Source: Balamuthia mandrillaris (taxonomy: Eukaryota > Discosea > Longamoebia > Balamuthiidae). From it: a DNA stretch of 42,500 nt. The translations under genes and the position numbers were made by a program. The notes under the pieces are model-generated. The model was given only the letters and a program-made list of their open reading frames with translations. It was not told the DNA's origin and searched no databases. This document shows positions 33,301 through 42,465 of the stretch, piece after piece. Numbering within the stretch: the stretch's first letter is position 1; the number at the start of each line of letters is the position of its first letter. The DNA lies in the NCBI GenBank assembly GCA_031835245.1, contig JAVKOQ010000312.1, positions 1 through 42,500 of the forward strand. Direction: 5' to 3'.

Positions 33301-34204
33301 GCAGAGGCGCTATGAGGACATCAAAGGCGCATTGTAACTTTCTCTCCCTTTTGTTCTTTCACTTCTGTTTTTCCCATTCTAACGAGTAAAGCTTATTAGT
33401 TATCAGGAAATGAAGCTGTCAGAACCGCATGACTTGAAGCTTCTTGGCAATGACTTTGAAGCCGTGGTAATGGATCCCCCATGGGCCAACCAAGAAACAT
33501 GGGGCGTTACTCCAGAGGAGTTGGGGCGGTGGTGGGACATCGGTTCTTTGGTCCGCAATGGCCTTTTGTTCATTTGGGTCGAAAAGGAGCTCATTCCAAG
33601 GGTATAGTTCACCACTCGTATTTCATCTTCGATGTTACTTGCTTCACTGACACAATACAAAAAGGTGATGCGAATGGCTGCCAAATGGAGGTTTACGTAT
33701 GTGGAAAACTTGGCATGGGTGCGGCAATCCGTCAACAATAAGACCGTCGAGGAATCCTCTCCTTACTTCCGCAAGTCCAAGCTCACTCTCCTCATTTTCA
33801 AGAAGATGCTCTGTGTTGTTGTTGGCAGCAGCGAAAACGATGACGATGACGAAGGAGATTTGGAGCTGCGCCATCAACGAAATACGGATGTAATATTTGC
33901 TCCGCTTCCTCCCATCTCCAAAGAACGTTATCACCGCATTCGTCATCGCAACTCAACCAAACGAACCAAAAAAGAAGCTTATGCAAGTAAAGGAGACCAC
34001 GTGGCAGACCCAGAAGAGGAGGAAAAAGAAGAAGACTGGGTGGAAGTAGAAAGGGAAGAAAAACCAGAAGCGGTGTATGACATCATAGAGACAATGCTAC
34101 CTAACGCCTGTTACGATAAAGCGCGTGGACGAGGAAAGATGCTTGAGCTTTTTTGCCCAAAAGGATATCGAAGAAAAGGATGGACCTCTGTACACTTTTA
34201 CTGA
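30347..34204 (+). CDS. MT-A70 family methyltransferase with AT-hooks and Myb-like domain
   Basis: Five exons: 30347-32201, 32276-32574, 32636-33333, 33400-33601, 33665-34204; 1197 residues. Residues 1-450 are low complexity. Two AT-hooks follow at about 464-487 (RRGRPKGSGKK and RGRPPKH). At about 580-690 a Myb/SANT-like fold is seen: KDWSSARIAAWRQRH, WMDRYNEFKSKGW, then SWGLFSKGLPHRVGYQCANYYRKLVKE. The catalytic domain has LLGNDFEAVVMDPPW with DPPW at 976-979, LLFIWVEKELI, KWRFTYVENLAWVR and a C-terminal MLELFCPKGYRRKGWTSV. This is the N6-adenine MT-A70 fold, nearest in feel to METTL4/MTA1-type members. DNA-binding modules suggest DNA rather than RNA as substrate, by inference. An acidic insertion (DDDDEGDLE) splits the catalytic domain. 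The exon 3/4 acceptor was chosen to keep the frame. Confidence 0.85.
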
Positions 34205-34244
34205 AATAATGCTATGTTTATGTATGTATGTATGTACATGCTCA

Positions 34245-35510
34245 TCAATTTCGTAATCGTATAAGTGGTCCGGCCGTTGTCTCCACGCTTTCCAGTACTT
34301 CTTTGCCTATGAGGTCCTTCACGTGGAACATTGGTGGCAAGAAAGAGTATCGCATCTTCCTCTTGGCGAGGTCCTCTCGAAACATCTCCTTATGCCTTGT
34401 TCTTTGCAGCATGGTGATCACTTCTTTCCGTCCTTTGAGGCAGCTGCTGAAAAATGGACCTGTGCTTGGAATAGAAAACCAAAAGCACTCTATTTCCTCC
34501 CTTCCTCTTATTAACAAACCTGCATTCACCAACATTCTAAGAGGAAAAACCGTAAGCAAAAAGATGAGAGAGAAAAGAGCAGGTGAATACGAACGTTATC
34601 TGTGTTTCGTTGATCGGACCATCTCCAAACAGCAAGTTGCTCAGCTCCGCTTTTGTGATGCTCTCTTTGGCACAACACGTAGAGGCCACCGTCCTCACAA
34701 AGATATCTTTTTGCAACGAAAAAAACGGGTTAAGCACCGCATAGCAAAAAAACTTGGTTTGCCAAACAGGTACCAAAAATGGCAGCACTCGTTTCGGTGG
34801 CTGAGTCCTCCTCTTTCTCTTGCTCCTTATCTTTGGCCTTTGTGGAGTGCTCTTCAGCTTTGTTGTTTGCTCGCTCTCGTTTCTGGATGTCTATGTGCCG
34901 TTGTTTTGTAATTTCGATGAGAGAAAGATAGTCCTCCTGCAGCATGATGGCATACTCGTCCTTCAGGCTCAGCAACTTAAACAGTCGCAGCTTTCCGTCT
35001 TTCTTTAGTTGGTCCTTTGTTTGTTTGTTTGTTTGCGTGTTTGTTTGTTGTCTCACAGCAGAGGGAAGCAGAGAAGCAGAGAAGCAGAGAAGCGGAGAAG
35101 CGGAGAAGCGAACATGAGAGAGCGACAAGGAGAGAGAAGAGAGAAGGTACCAGCTGCTGATCGACGTCGGTGTGGTTAGTGACGATGGCATAAAGTTGGG
35201 TTTTGAGGAGAACAGGCACTGGCGGCGTCCTCGCATCGCCAGAGAGCAGCGGAAACTGGGAGCGAAGTATTTGCAAGCCAACCCACGTGTCCGAGGCAAG
35301 CTCACCCAACTCCACCTGTTCCTCCTCTTCTTCCTCCTCCACTTCTTTTTCTTTCTCTTCTCTCTCTCTTAGAGCCGCAAAGACATCCCCATGAGCGGAG
35401 GAGGGAGCGCTTCTCCTTCGTCGGGCCTGAGGCGGTCGTCGCCGTATTGGAGAGGAATAAAGGCTGGCCACCGAGGCTCCGCCACCCAACGAGCTGGCCT
35501 TTCGTTTCAT
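34245..35510 (-). CDS. STK19: STK19 homologue (winged-helix protein)
   Basis: Four exons: 35510-35151, 35014-34774, 34706-34595, 34536-34245; 334 residues. Alignment with STK19 is clear by eye: LRSQFPLL, PPVPVLLKTQLYAIVTNHTDVDQQL, GKLRLFKL, EDY, ITMLVNAGLLI, FWFSIPSTGPFFSSCLKGRKEVITMLQRTRHKEM and FHVKDLIGKEVLESVETTAGPLIRL. STK19 proteins are made of winged helices that bind DNA; despite the name no kinase domain is present. The human protein takes part in transcription-coupled nucleotide excision repair. The N-terminus here is basic (MKRKASS, RRRPPQARRRR), probably nuclear, and followed by an acidic EEEEEEE run. A Lys/Glu-rich insertion (KDKEQEKEED) occurs after exon 2's EDY block. It converges on the MT-A70 gene with only 40 bp between stops. 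Confidence 0.88.
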
Positions 35511-35625
35511 TTTACTTTTTTTTCTTTCTTTCTTTATAGTCGACAATTTTTATTTTCTGAATTTTTTCTTCTTTTTTTCTTCTTTTTTTCTTTTCTTTTT
35601 TTTAAAACAAAATAAAACAAACAAA

Positions 35626-36131
35626 TCAAGAAAGAGGAAAGAGCTCCTCTTGCCCGCGGAACCTCGTTAGCTTGATGCGACGTTCCTGGTTGACCAGCTT
35701 CACGTAGTCAAACTCGGCATAGTAGGGGCCTTCACGCTTCGCCACCTGAAAGTTGATGGAGCACAGCTCCTTGGCTTGCCTGTCCAGCTCGATGTCTTTG
35801 AAGGCTGCTATGGGCGTGCTTTCATCCATTAACATGAATCTTGCCAAGGGTAACTATAAAAGTGTGAAGAAGGGGTAAAGAGATAAAAGGACAGACGAAG
35901 AAGAACAAGATGAAAAGAGAGCATGTAAGAAATGATGAAAGAAAGAGTGACGACAAAGGGAAAGGAACGTTGAATAAGACACGAACCAAGAGGGTGAACC
36001 ATTGGTCCTTTGGTGTGGTGAAATAAATTTGAAAAAAGCCATCCTCGCTTTGCTCGTAGCACTGCATGTTCATCGCCCATTCGCGTCCATCCTTTGTTTT
36101 TATTTGTGGTTGGAATAACAGGAAGGAAGGA

Positions 36132-36170
<39 letters not shown>

Positions 36171-36937
36171 CAAGAATAGATGCAACATACTGTCTTAAGT
36201 CTTACTTCCACGCTATCAAAGCCATCCAGGAAAATATCCCTCATGTTCTATTGGAGCGATGTGAGCGACGAAGAAGAAGAAGAAGAAGAAGAAGAAGAAG
36301 AAGAAGAAGAAGAAGAAGAACAACAAGAACAAGAAGAACAAGAAAAAGAAAAAGAAGAAGAAGAAGAAGAACAAGAACAAGAAGAAGAAGAAGAAGAAGA
36401 AGAAGAAGAAGAACAAGAACAAGAACAAGAACAACAAGAACAACAAGAACAAGAACAACAAGAACAAGAAGAACAAGAAGAACAAGAAGAACAAGAACAA
36501 GAGCAAGAATGAGGAGCAAGGAGCAAGAAGAACAAGAAGGAGAATGTGAATGTGAAAGAGCGAGGAGAAAGGGAAACATGCCTTAACAGGAAGGATAGTG
36601 GCAAAGCCGCTCTCCAACAGCTTCGAACCGGGCTTTATTTCCTGCGAGAGGGTGCCCTCCAGGCGAGCCGTCTTTGCGTCCGTTAGAAAGAAGCGCCCAG
36701 TGGTGCAGCCTGTCGCGCGAAGAGAGCAACGGGGAACACATCGCGCGCGTGTGAGAGAGAGGTGAGAGAGCATAAGGGAAAGCAGAGAGAAGCAGAGTGA
36801 AGCGAAACAAACGAACCTCCAAAACGAGCGTCCGAAGAGAACCGCCATTTGTTGAGGTCCTCTTGTGTGTTAAACGTGAACAAAAGTTGCTCCGTCACTT
36901 TCATCTTCTGCAGCTCTTGCGCCAGCGGCGCTGCCAT
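35626..36937 (-). CDS. NDUFAF1: CIA30/NDUFAF1-like complex I assembly factor
   Basis: Five exons: 36937-36817, 36709-36582 (or 36588), 36247-36191, 36091-35987, 35853-35626; about 212 residues. The order of motifs is that of the CIA30 domain: LFTFNTQEDLNKWRFSSDARFGG, LEGTLSQEI, SGFATI, DGFDSVEVRLKTDGREWAMNMQ, IYFTTPKDQWFTLL, LPLARFML and a final block with KELCSINFQVAKREGPYYAEFDYVKL. In animals NDUFAF1 helps assemble mitochondrial respiratory complex I. I see no clear mitochondrial presequence; the protein starts MAAPLAQELQKM. The intron 2 donor is ambiguous: AAG|GCATGT (a GC-AG intron) or CCT|GTTAAG, differing by two codons. That intron contains the GAA/CAA repeat array. Confidence 0.82.
36268..36510 (+). 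repeat. GAA/CAAGAA microsatellite (intronic)
   Basis: GAA runs alternate with CAAGAA and CAACAA units on the plus strand. The array lies inside intron 2 of the CIA30-like gene, where the sense strand reads TTC/TTG. The poly-E and poly-R/K open frames across it are repeat artefacts. Confidence 0.95.
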
Positions 36938-37262
36938 TTGATCCAACCCAAAAATAAATACAGAATAAAAGTTTTAATGTGCCCTACACAAAAAAAAAAA
37001 AGAAAAACAAATGGGTGTCTTTTGTTGTTCTTAAACTACTACTTACATGGAAATAAGGAAAACCCCTTCAAGGCCCGCCACAAGCCACCTCCTCTTCCTC
37101 CCTTCAAGAAACCCATCTTCTTCCTTTCCTTCGTCTTCTTTTACTTCTTTCTTGCTTGGTATCATGTCGTCCCGTGAATTATCTTCACGTCGACCCAAAC
37201 AACATTCATGTCGTCATGTATAATTTTCATGTCGACACGACACTATCCTTCCCACGGAAGAG
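36938..37262. promoter_or_regulatory. Divergent promoter region with ATGTCG repeats
   Basis: Shared 5' region of CIA30-like (-) and QNG1 (+). Between about 37163 and 37246 the word ATGTCG occurs three times (ATGTCGTC, ATGTCGTC, ATGTCGACACGAC), plus CACGTCGAC, giving overlapping short palindromes around GTCGAC and GTCG/CGAC. These could be binding sites, but only the recurrence supports this. Confidence 0.35.
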
Positions 37263-39049
37263 ATGCAACAAGAACAAGAGGCAGAAGGAACGCTCGAAGC
37301 GCCCCAGAAGAAGGCCACAGAAACAGCGTCGGTGGTGTTGGAGTCTGCAGAGTTTATTGCAGGAAGGGCGGAACATGTGAGCGTACCCGCTGAAGGCGTC
37401 GTCTCTGCCGCTCGCAAGGTTTATAGATCTTTACCTTTTTTTTTTTATTATTATTATTTGCTTCCTCCTCCCGCACACACTCAAGTGGCCCCCCATAACA
37501 AAAGTTGCACGAGGTCCGCAAGAAGGGACGTTTCTCTTTGCAGACATGGTCGCAGCACGCTCTTAACCCGAAAGACAAGGCCAAAGCGACTGTGGACTGG
37601 TACAGCACCAGCGCACCACCTTTTTCTCCTCCTTGTCCTTCATGTAACTCTTTTGTTGTTCACATTCATCAAATAAAAAAAAAAGGATATTCCTGGTGGA
37701 CACCCTCAACTTTAGCTTTTGGAGCGAGTCGGAAGAACGACCGTTCGCAGTGGCCTACCGTGGCAACACCTACACCGGATACTGGTCCCTTTGTGCTGCT
37801 GTAAACCGAGCTCTTGAGGTCATTACGCCTTGCTCCTCTCTGCTCCTCTTCTTCGCTTGTTCTCTGCTTCTCTCGTTAACTCGTTCTCTGCTTCTCTGCT
37901 TCTCTCTTCTTGCTCTGCTTTTCTCTTTATCCTCTCTCGTTTCTCGTCGTCTCTTCTCGTTCTCTTACCTGTTGTCTCTTCTCTCGTTCTCTTCTCTCTG
38001 CTTTTCTCTTCTTCGCTCCTCTGCTTTCTTTCTTGTTTGCTTATATGTAGAGTTGTCAAACATAACACAGGAGGGCATCCCATTCACAAGTGCCGAGTAC
38101 ATGCGAGATGTCACGAAGGAGAAGTTGCGACATATCTTCCGGTCAGAGACGGAGGAAGAGCTGCCAATGCTGGAGGAGAGAGTGGGCGTCTTGAACGAGG
38201 CTGGAAGCGTCCTCCTGCGCCGCTTTCAGGGCTCTTTTGTCAATTGCATAGCAGAGGCTGGTGGCAACGCTCTTCTTCTATTAGACCTTATTGTTACGAA
38301 CTTTAGTTCATATAGAGACGAGGCTCAGTATCACGATAGGACAGGTCTCTTCTCTTGTTCTCTCCCTCTCTCTCATCTGTTTTGTTTAAGCGAACTTACA
38401 TTGTATGGTGCCTTAGTCAAGTTTTACAAACGAGCACAGATATTGATAGCGGATCTGTGGGCTTGCTTTGCTGGTGCTAGCTTTGGTAGCTTTTCAGACA
38501 TTGAGCACATCACCATGTTTGCTGACTATAGGTAACGATTATTCATTTCAATTCTTTCTCTCCTCTCTCTCCTCTTTCTTATCTGACTTAAGCTTAATGC
38601 ACACATAGAGTACCTCAGGTAAAGACAGATATTTGCATCCCGTTTGGGCAATGCAGACTTATAAAAACGTTTATTGTAACAGGGTCTACTGTACTTCGGG
38701 GCGCTGAAATATAGCAACGAATTATTGGAACAGCTAACGGAAGGCCATCTCTTCCATTCAGGCGATGAGCTCGAGGTGGAAATAAGAGGTTGTTCCATTT
38801 GGGCAGTTGAGGTTTGGTTCTTTTTTTTTGTCTCACACTGATCGGACTGAAACTAATCGAATAACACAGCTTATTAGGAGAGAAATGGCTCGGCTAGAGA
38901 AAGAGGAAGAAGGACAAGATACAAAAGAATGGAAGTCGCATCCGCTGAACGCGATAGTCATCGACTTTTATCTTTGGGACAGTGCCAAAGAGAATGCATC
39001 GCTCATGAAGCATCTCCCTATCCATCGAGTTCGTTCCATTTATTACTAA
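37263..39049 (+). CDS. QNG1: Queuosine salvage enzyme (DUF2419, QNG1)
   Basis: Eight exons: 37263-37418, 37514-37599, 37686-37818, 38071-38344, 38417-38531, 38609-38618, 38683-38811, 38870-39049; 360 residues. Family motifs appear in order: VLESAEFIAGRAEHVSVPAEGV, WIFLVDTLNFSFWSE, YTGYWSLCAAVNRALE, EGIPFTSAEYM, FKGxF-like FQGSFVNCI, FSSYRDEAQY, KFYKRAQILIADLWACF, HITMFADYRVPQ and FGALKYSNEL. This is the queuosine 5'-phosphate N-glycosidase family that frees queuine for use by tRNA-guanine transglycosylase, so this organism should scavenge queuine from food or bacteria. Exon 6 is only 10 nt (codes RVPQ with its neighbours). Intron 3 (252 bp) is CT-rich. It ends 51 bp from the convergent tocopherol-cyclase-like gene. 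Confidence 0.93.
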
Positions 39050-39100
39050 TTGAACAAAAGCCAAACTCCAAACAATAAAGAAATAGGCCAAGTTTTGTTT

Positions 39101-41021
39101 TTATGGCTTGCACATGTACTCTCCACCAAACTCGAGAGCAGAGTTATGAAACACGGTCCAATCCACCAAGTACCCATTCTCATAAGCTTCCACAACAGTC
39201 TTTTGATAACAGGTTAGAGAGGGAGAGAGAGGGAGAGGAAGAGGGAGAGGGAGGAAGAGGTTAGAGAAAGAAAGATATGAATGGATTGTACCTCAGCAAC
39301 GTAAGTTTCAACACAGCCATCAGGAACCCATCCTTGCAATGATGGCACTGACAATGGAGTGTATGTCTTCACAGGAGCCTTCATCGTAAACACTACAAAC
39401 ACCAACAAACTGTTAGTAGTGAAGAAGCAACGAAAAGAAAAAGAAGAACAAGGAAAGAGGAAAGAGGAAAGAGGGAAGAGGGAAGAGGGAAGAGAAAAGA
39501 GAAACGAAAAGATAAAAGAACAAGGACAAACGTACCTAGTCGCTTGGTAACAGGGGTTTGCACAGTCATGTTGAAGGAACCGGAGCAAGCGTCGATACCT
39601 GGAGTGAAGCTGGTAAGCACGTTCTGAGGGCGGAACGACCAGTTGATGCGTGGGCTGCGATAGCCCACCAACCACGCCGTCACTGCAATTGGTCCTATAA
39701 CAGGCACGTTCCCTCCCGTCACCGCAAAGTGGCGTGTGTTGTTCTCCGCCATTCCCTGTTGGCGATATGTTTTGTTGATTGTTTTGGTTACTGTAAGCGG
39801 AAGGAAGGAGGAAGAAGAACGTTACCTCAGACCATATCCAAGCTTTGGGGAAGGAGACACCCCAGTTCTTCTCTTGGTGAGCCCAGCCAGAGCCGCTCAA
39901 CGAAACGCTAGAGTTCTGCTGGAGGAACTGCCAGACGGCATCGGAGCCAAGGCTGTACACGAACCAGTGCTGCTGGAGAGGGAGGTAGATTGCGTTGCCC
40001 TCTGGTCCTTCTCCTGGTTTGTTCTTCTCCCAGTAGAGTGGGTTTTTGAACTTGGCTGAAAACTTTACTCCTTTTTTTGTTTTTAAGAGCAAGAAGAATA
40101 AGAACAGGACGAAGAAGGACAAGAAGAATAAGAACAGCAAGATGAAGAGCAAGAACAAGAAGAGACGAAAAACCTTGAGATTTGGAGACATAATAGACAG
40201 CATCGTTCCTGAAGAAGCAGCCAGCGCCATCCTCGCCCTCTCCACCCAATATCTTCCACTCAAAGTCAGGAGGGGAGCTAAAGTCAGGGTTCACGTCCAC
40301 CGGCTCTCCTTTCTTGATGGTGATCGAAGTGGCATTTGGAAACAGCTCCCAGACCTCCATGGCTGTCGCATTGGTGTTATAAGAGGCAAAAGCTTTCCCC
40401 TCCAACAACCTTTGCTTAAAGGCAATAAGAACAGCTTGGTCTTCCGTTGCTGCTTTTGAGGAGGAGGAAGAAGCAGAAGAAGAGGAGTTGAAAGGAATGA
40501 CTTGTTGAATGAGAGCCATGTAGCCAGGCAGGTTGGCGTCGTAGTTGCAGGAGACACCGCTACCGCAGAAGGAGCCTGCCATTATGCCAAACGAGTACTT
40601 TCCTTCCCTATCCACCACCCTCGTGTACCATCCTTTGGTTTTGGTTTTGTCGAGGTTATTATGAAGGAAGAAGCCCACATGAAAAGAAAGGGAAGAAAGA
40701 GAGAGAACCTTCAAACCAAGGACCAACGGAAGGAGGAGCATGAGGATCATAGTTGTTACGCTTTGCCGCTGTTGCCTCCGCCGGCCATTCCTCCTCCTCG
40801 TTGTTGTCATGCACGAAACGAACTTTATGAACGGCAGAGACGAAGCCGTTGGCTCCGTTACTTTGGCTGGGGTCTATAGTGGTTGTACTGTCAACTTTGT
40901 CGTTGAGGCCCGTTGCTGCTTCCACCACCACCACCACGAAGCAGGAGCTAACGAGAAGGATGGCCGCAAGGACTCCCGAAAGAGAGCCGCAAGCTCCGCA
41001 CTTCACCTCCGTCCTCCTCAT
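39101..41021 (-). CDS. Secreted tocopherol-cyclase-like protein
   Basis: Six exons: 41021-40709, 40632-40174, 40055-39826, 39755-39536, 39392-39292, 39199-39101; 473 residues. The hydrophobic segment LAAILLVSSCFVVVVVEA near residues 18-36 is a signal peptide. The match to tocopherol cyclase (PF14249, VTE1) rests on GPWFEGWYTRVVDREGKYSF (VTE1: FFEGWYFRV) and HQEKNWGVSFPKAWIW (VTE1: AEKNWG.FP.KWFW), with the expected distance between them. A final VVEAYENGYLVDW and GGEYMCKP close the domain. A role in making tocopherol is unlikely since it is secreted and the organism does not look photosynthetic; a lipocalin-like lipid-binding or hydrolytic role is more likely. A Ser/Ala tract (SSSSASSSSS) forms a loop after residue 140. 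Several NxT/NxS sites fit export. Confidence 0.77.
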
Positions 41022-41243
41022 CTCTGTTTTTCTTTCTTTTGTTTCTCGTTGTAATGCGCAGGCAGTGCACAAATGGTCCTCCTTTCGAGGAGAAATTGAC
41101 TTCAGAAAATTTGGTTGGCCGAAATCCGAATCCACGTCAGCTGTCACCAAAAATGGAAAGTGTTACATAAGTGTTATTTTTAATATATAAAAAAGCAACA
41201 ATTAAAAAACGAACGAAAGAGGAGCAAGTACGTTGGCAAAAGC

Positions 41244-42413
41244 ATGTCTTCAACGTCGAAGGTTACCGCCGAGGGAAGGCTGTACTACGCACACGCCAAG
41301 GAACGGGAGCTAGCGGGCGACATGGCCGCTGCCATCGCTCTCTACCGCAAAGCGGAGCGCGCTGGTCATCCTCTTGTGGACATCGACGAGGAAGACGACT
41401 GCAACGACGATGGCGATGCATCTAAGGAGAAGAGGTCTTCAAAGGAGGAGGATAGGGGGCAAAGAGTGATGATGATAGGGATAGGTGGCTGCACTAGGTC
41501 CGGCAAATCCACGCTGGCCGCTGCTTTGGCCGCTTGGTTGACAGAGTATCACCAAAGCCATCAACGAGGCGTCCGAGAAGAAGAAGAAGCAGGAGAAGAA
41601 GATACCATCCTGAACCGAGCGAAAACGTTCTATCAGGAATGGCACAACAACTATGACACGAAAGATGAGGGAGAGAACGCGGGAGAGGAAGAAAAGACGA
41701 TTGCAAAAGTGATGGTGGTGACAGGGGATAAGTACTGGAAGGACGTCATCCCATGGTCCGACGATGCAGGGGAGAGCAATTGGGAGCGCCTAGAGGCCGT
41801 TGACTTTCGTTCCATGAACATTGCCATCGATCACGCTCGCTCTGCTCTTCTCCAACAATTTGAACAAGCAGATGAAGAAGAAGTAGCGTTGAGAGCTGTG
41901 CTGATAGTGGATAGCTTCTTGGCGTTGGCTCATGCGGAGACAAGTCAACGGTTTGAAGCGGGCATGCTTCTGACCCTATCCAAGTCTGTTTGTCGCCAAA
42001 GACGAGTGGCAGATGATGGTGAAGGAGGAAACCAGAGAACAGAAGAGGAGAAGAAACAGAGACAAGAGCGAATGGAGAAATACTTTGAAAGTTGCATATG
42101 GCCTTCGTTTTGTGAGTACAGCTCTCCAGAGATATTGCAGCCATGGTTGAACGAAAGGAAAGTAGAAGAGGGTGGAGAAGATAGACAGCACAAACATGGA
42201 GACGAAAACGAACTAAAGAAGTTATTTGTGTTGGATGGAGAAGATTCACCAGAGGCCAACTTTATTGCAGCTGTGTCGTTTCTATTGCCTCGCTTAAAAA
42301 TGGCTAAATACAAACGGTACAGCAATGGCTCCAAAGGAAATTCTCCTATGTTTACAACAGCTGCTTATGCAAAAGACAAGTTAGTAACGCATTGGAATAA
42401 CATTCGAGAGTGA
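41244..42413 (+). CDS. P-loop kinase, nicotinamide-riboside-kinase-like, intronless
   Basis: A single open frame of 389 residues. Residues 1-45 are helical and TPR/MIT-like (YYAHAKERELAGDMAAAIALYRKAERAG). After an acidic linker comes MIGIGGCTRSGKSTLAAALAAWL, a P-loop of the uridine kinase/NRK type. Then VVTGDKYWKDV (NRK: ISQDDFFK), NWERLEAVDFRSM (NRK: YDVLEALNM), AVLIVDSFLAL (NRK: IPILIIEGFLLF), SVCRQRRVA as the lid, YFESCIWPSFCEY (NRK: YFDGHVWPMYLKY) and LFVLDGEDS (NRK: VVYLDGTKS). NRK makes NMN from nicotinamide riboside in NAD salvage. Acidic insertions split the kinase domain, and the usual DD before F is DK here. So the substrate could differ. It stands 222 bp from the divergent tocopherol-cyclase-like gene and has no intron, unlike all other genes here. 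Confidence 0.78.
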   Translation: MSSTSKVTAEGRLYYAHAKERELAGDMAAAIALYRKAERAGHPLVDIDEEDDCNDDGDASKEKRSSKEEDRGQRVMMIGIGGCTRSGKSTLAAALAAWLTEYHQSHQRGVREEEEAGEEDTILNRAKTFYQEWHNNYDTKDEGENAGEEEKTIAKVMVVTGDKYWKDVIPWSDDAGESNWERLEAVDFRSMNIAIDHARSALLQQFEQADEEEVALRAVLIVDSFLALAHAETSQRFEAGMLLTLSKSVCRQRRVADDGEGGNQRTEEEKKQRQERMEKYFESCIWPSFCEYSSPEILQPWLNERKVEEGGEDRQHKHGDENELKKLFVLDGEDSPEANFIAAVSFLLPRLKMAKYKRYSNGSKGNSPMFTTAAYAKDKLVTHWNNIRE

Positions 42414-42465
42414 ATACTCTTCCAATGCTTGTTCTTTTTCTTACAAGAGAGCGGGAGAGAGGGAG

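Noticed and set aside
36180-36848. Glu/Gln-rich and Leu/Phe-rich open frames
   Set aside because: They arise from the GAA/CAA array in intron 2 of the CIA30-like gene.
39214-40263. 349-residue single minus-strand frame
   Set aside because: It runs through introns of the tocopherol-cyclase-like gene in part in the wrong frame; the spliced six-exon model fits the family motifs.
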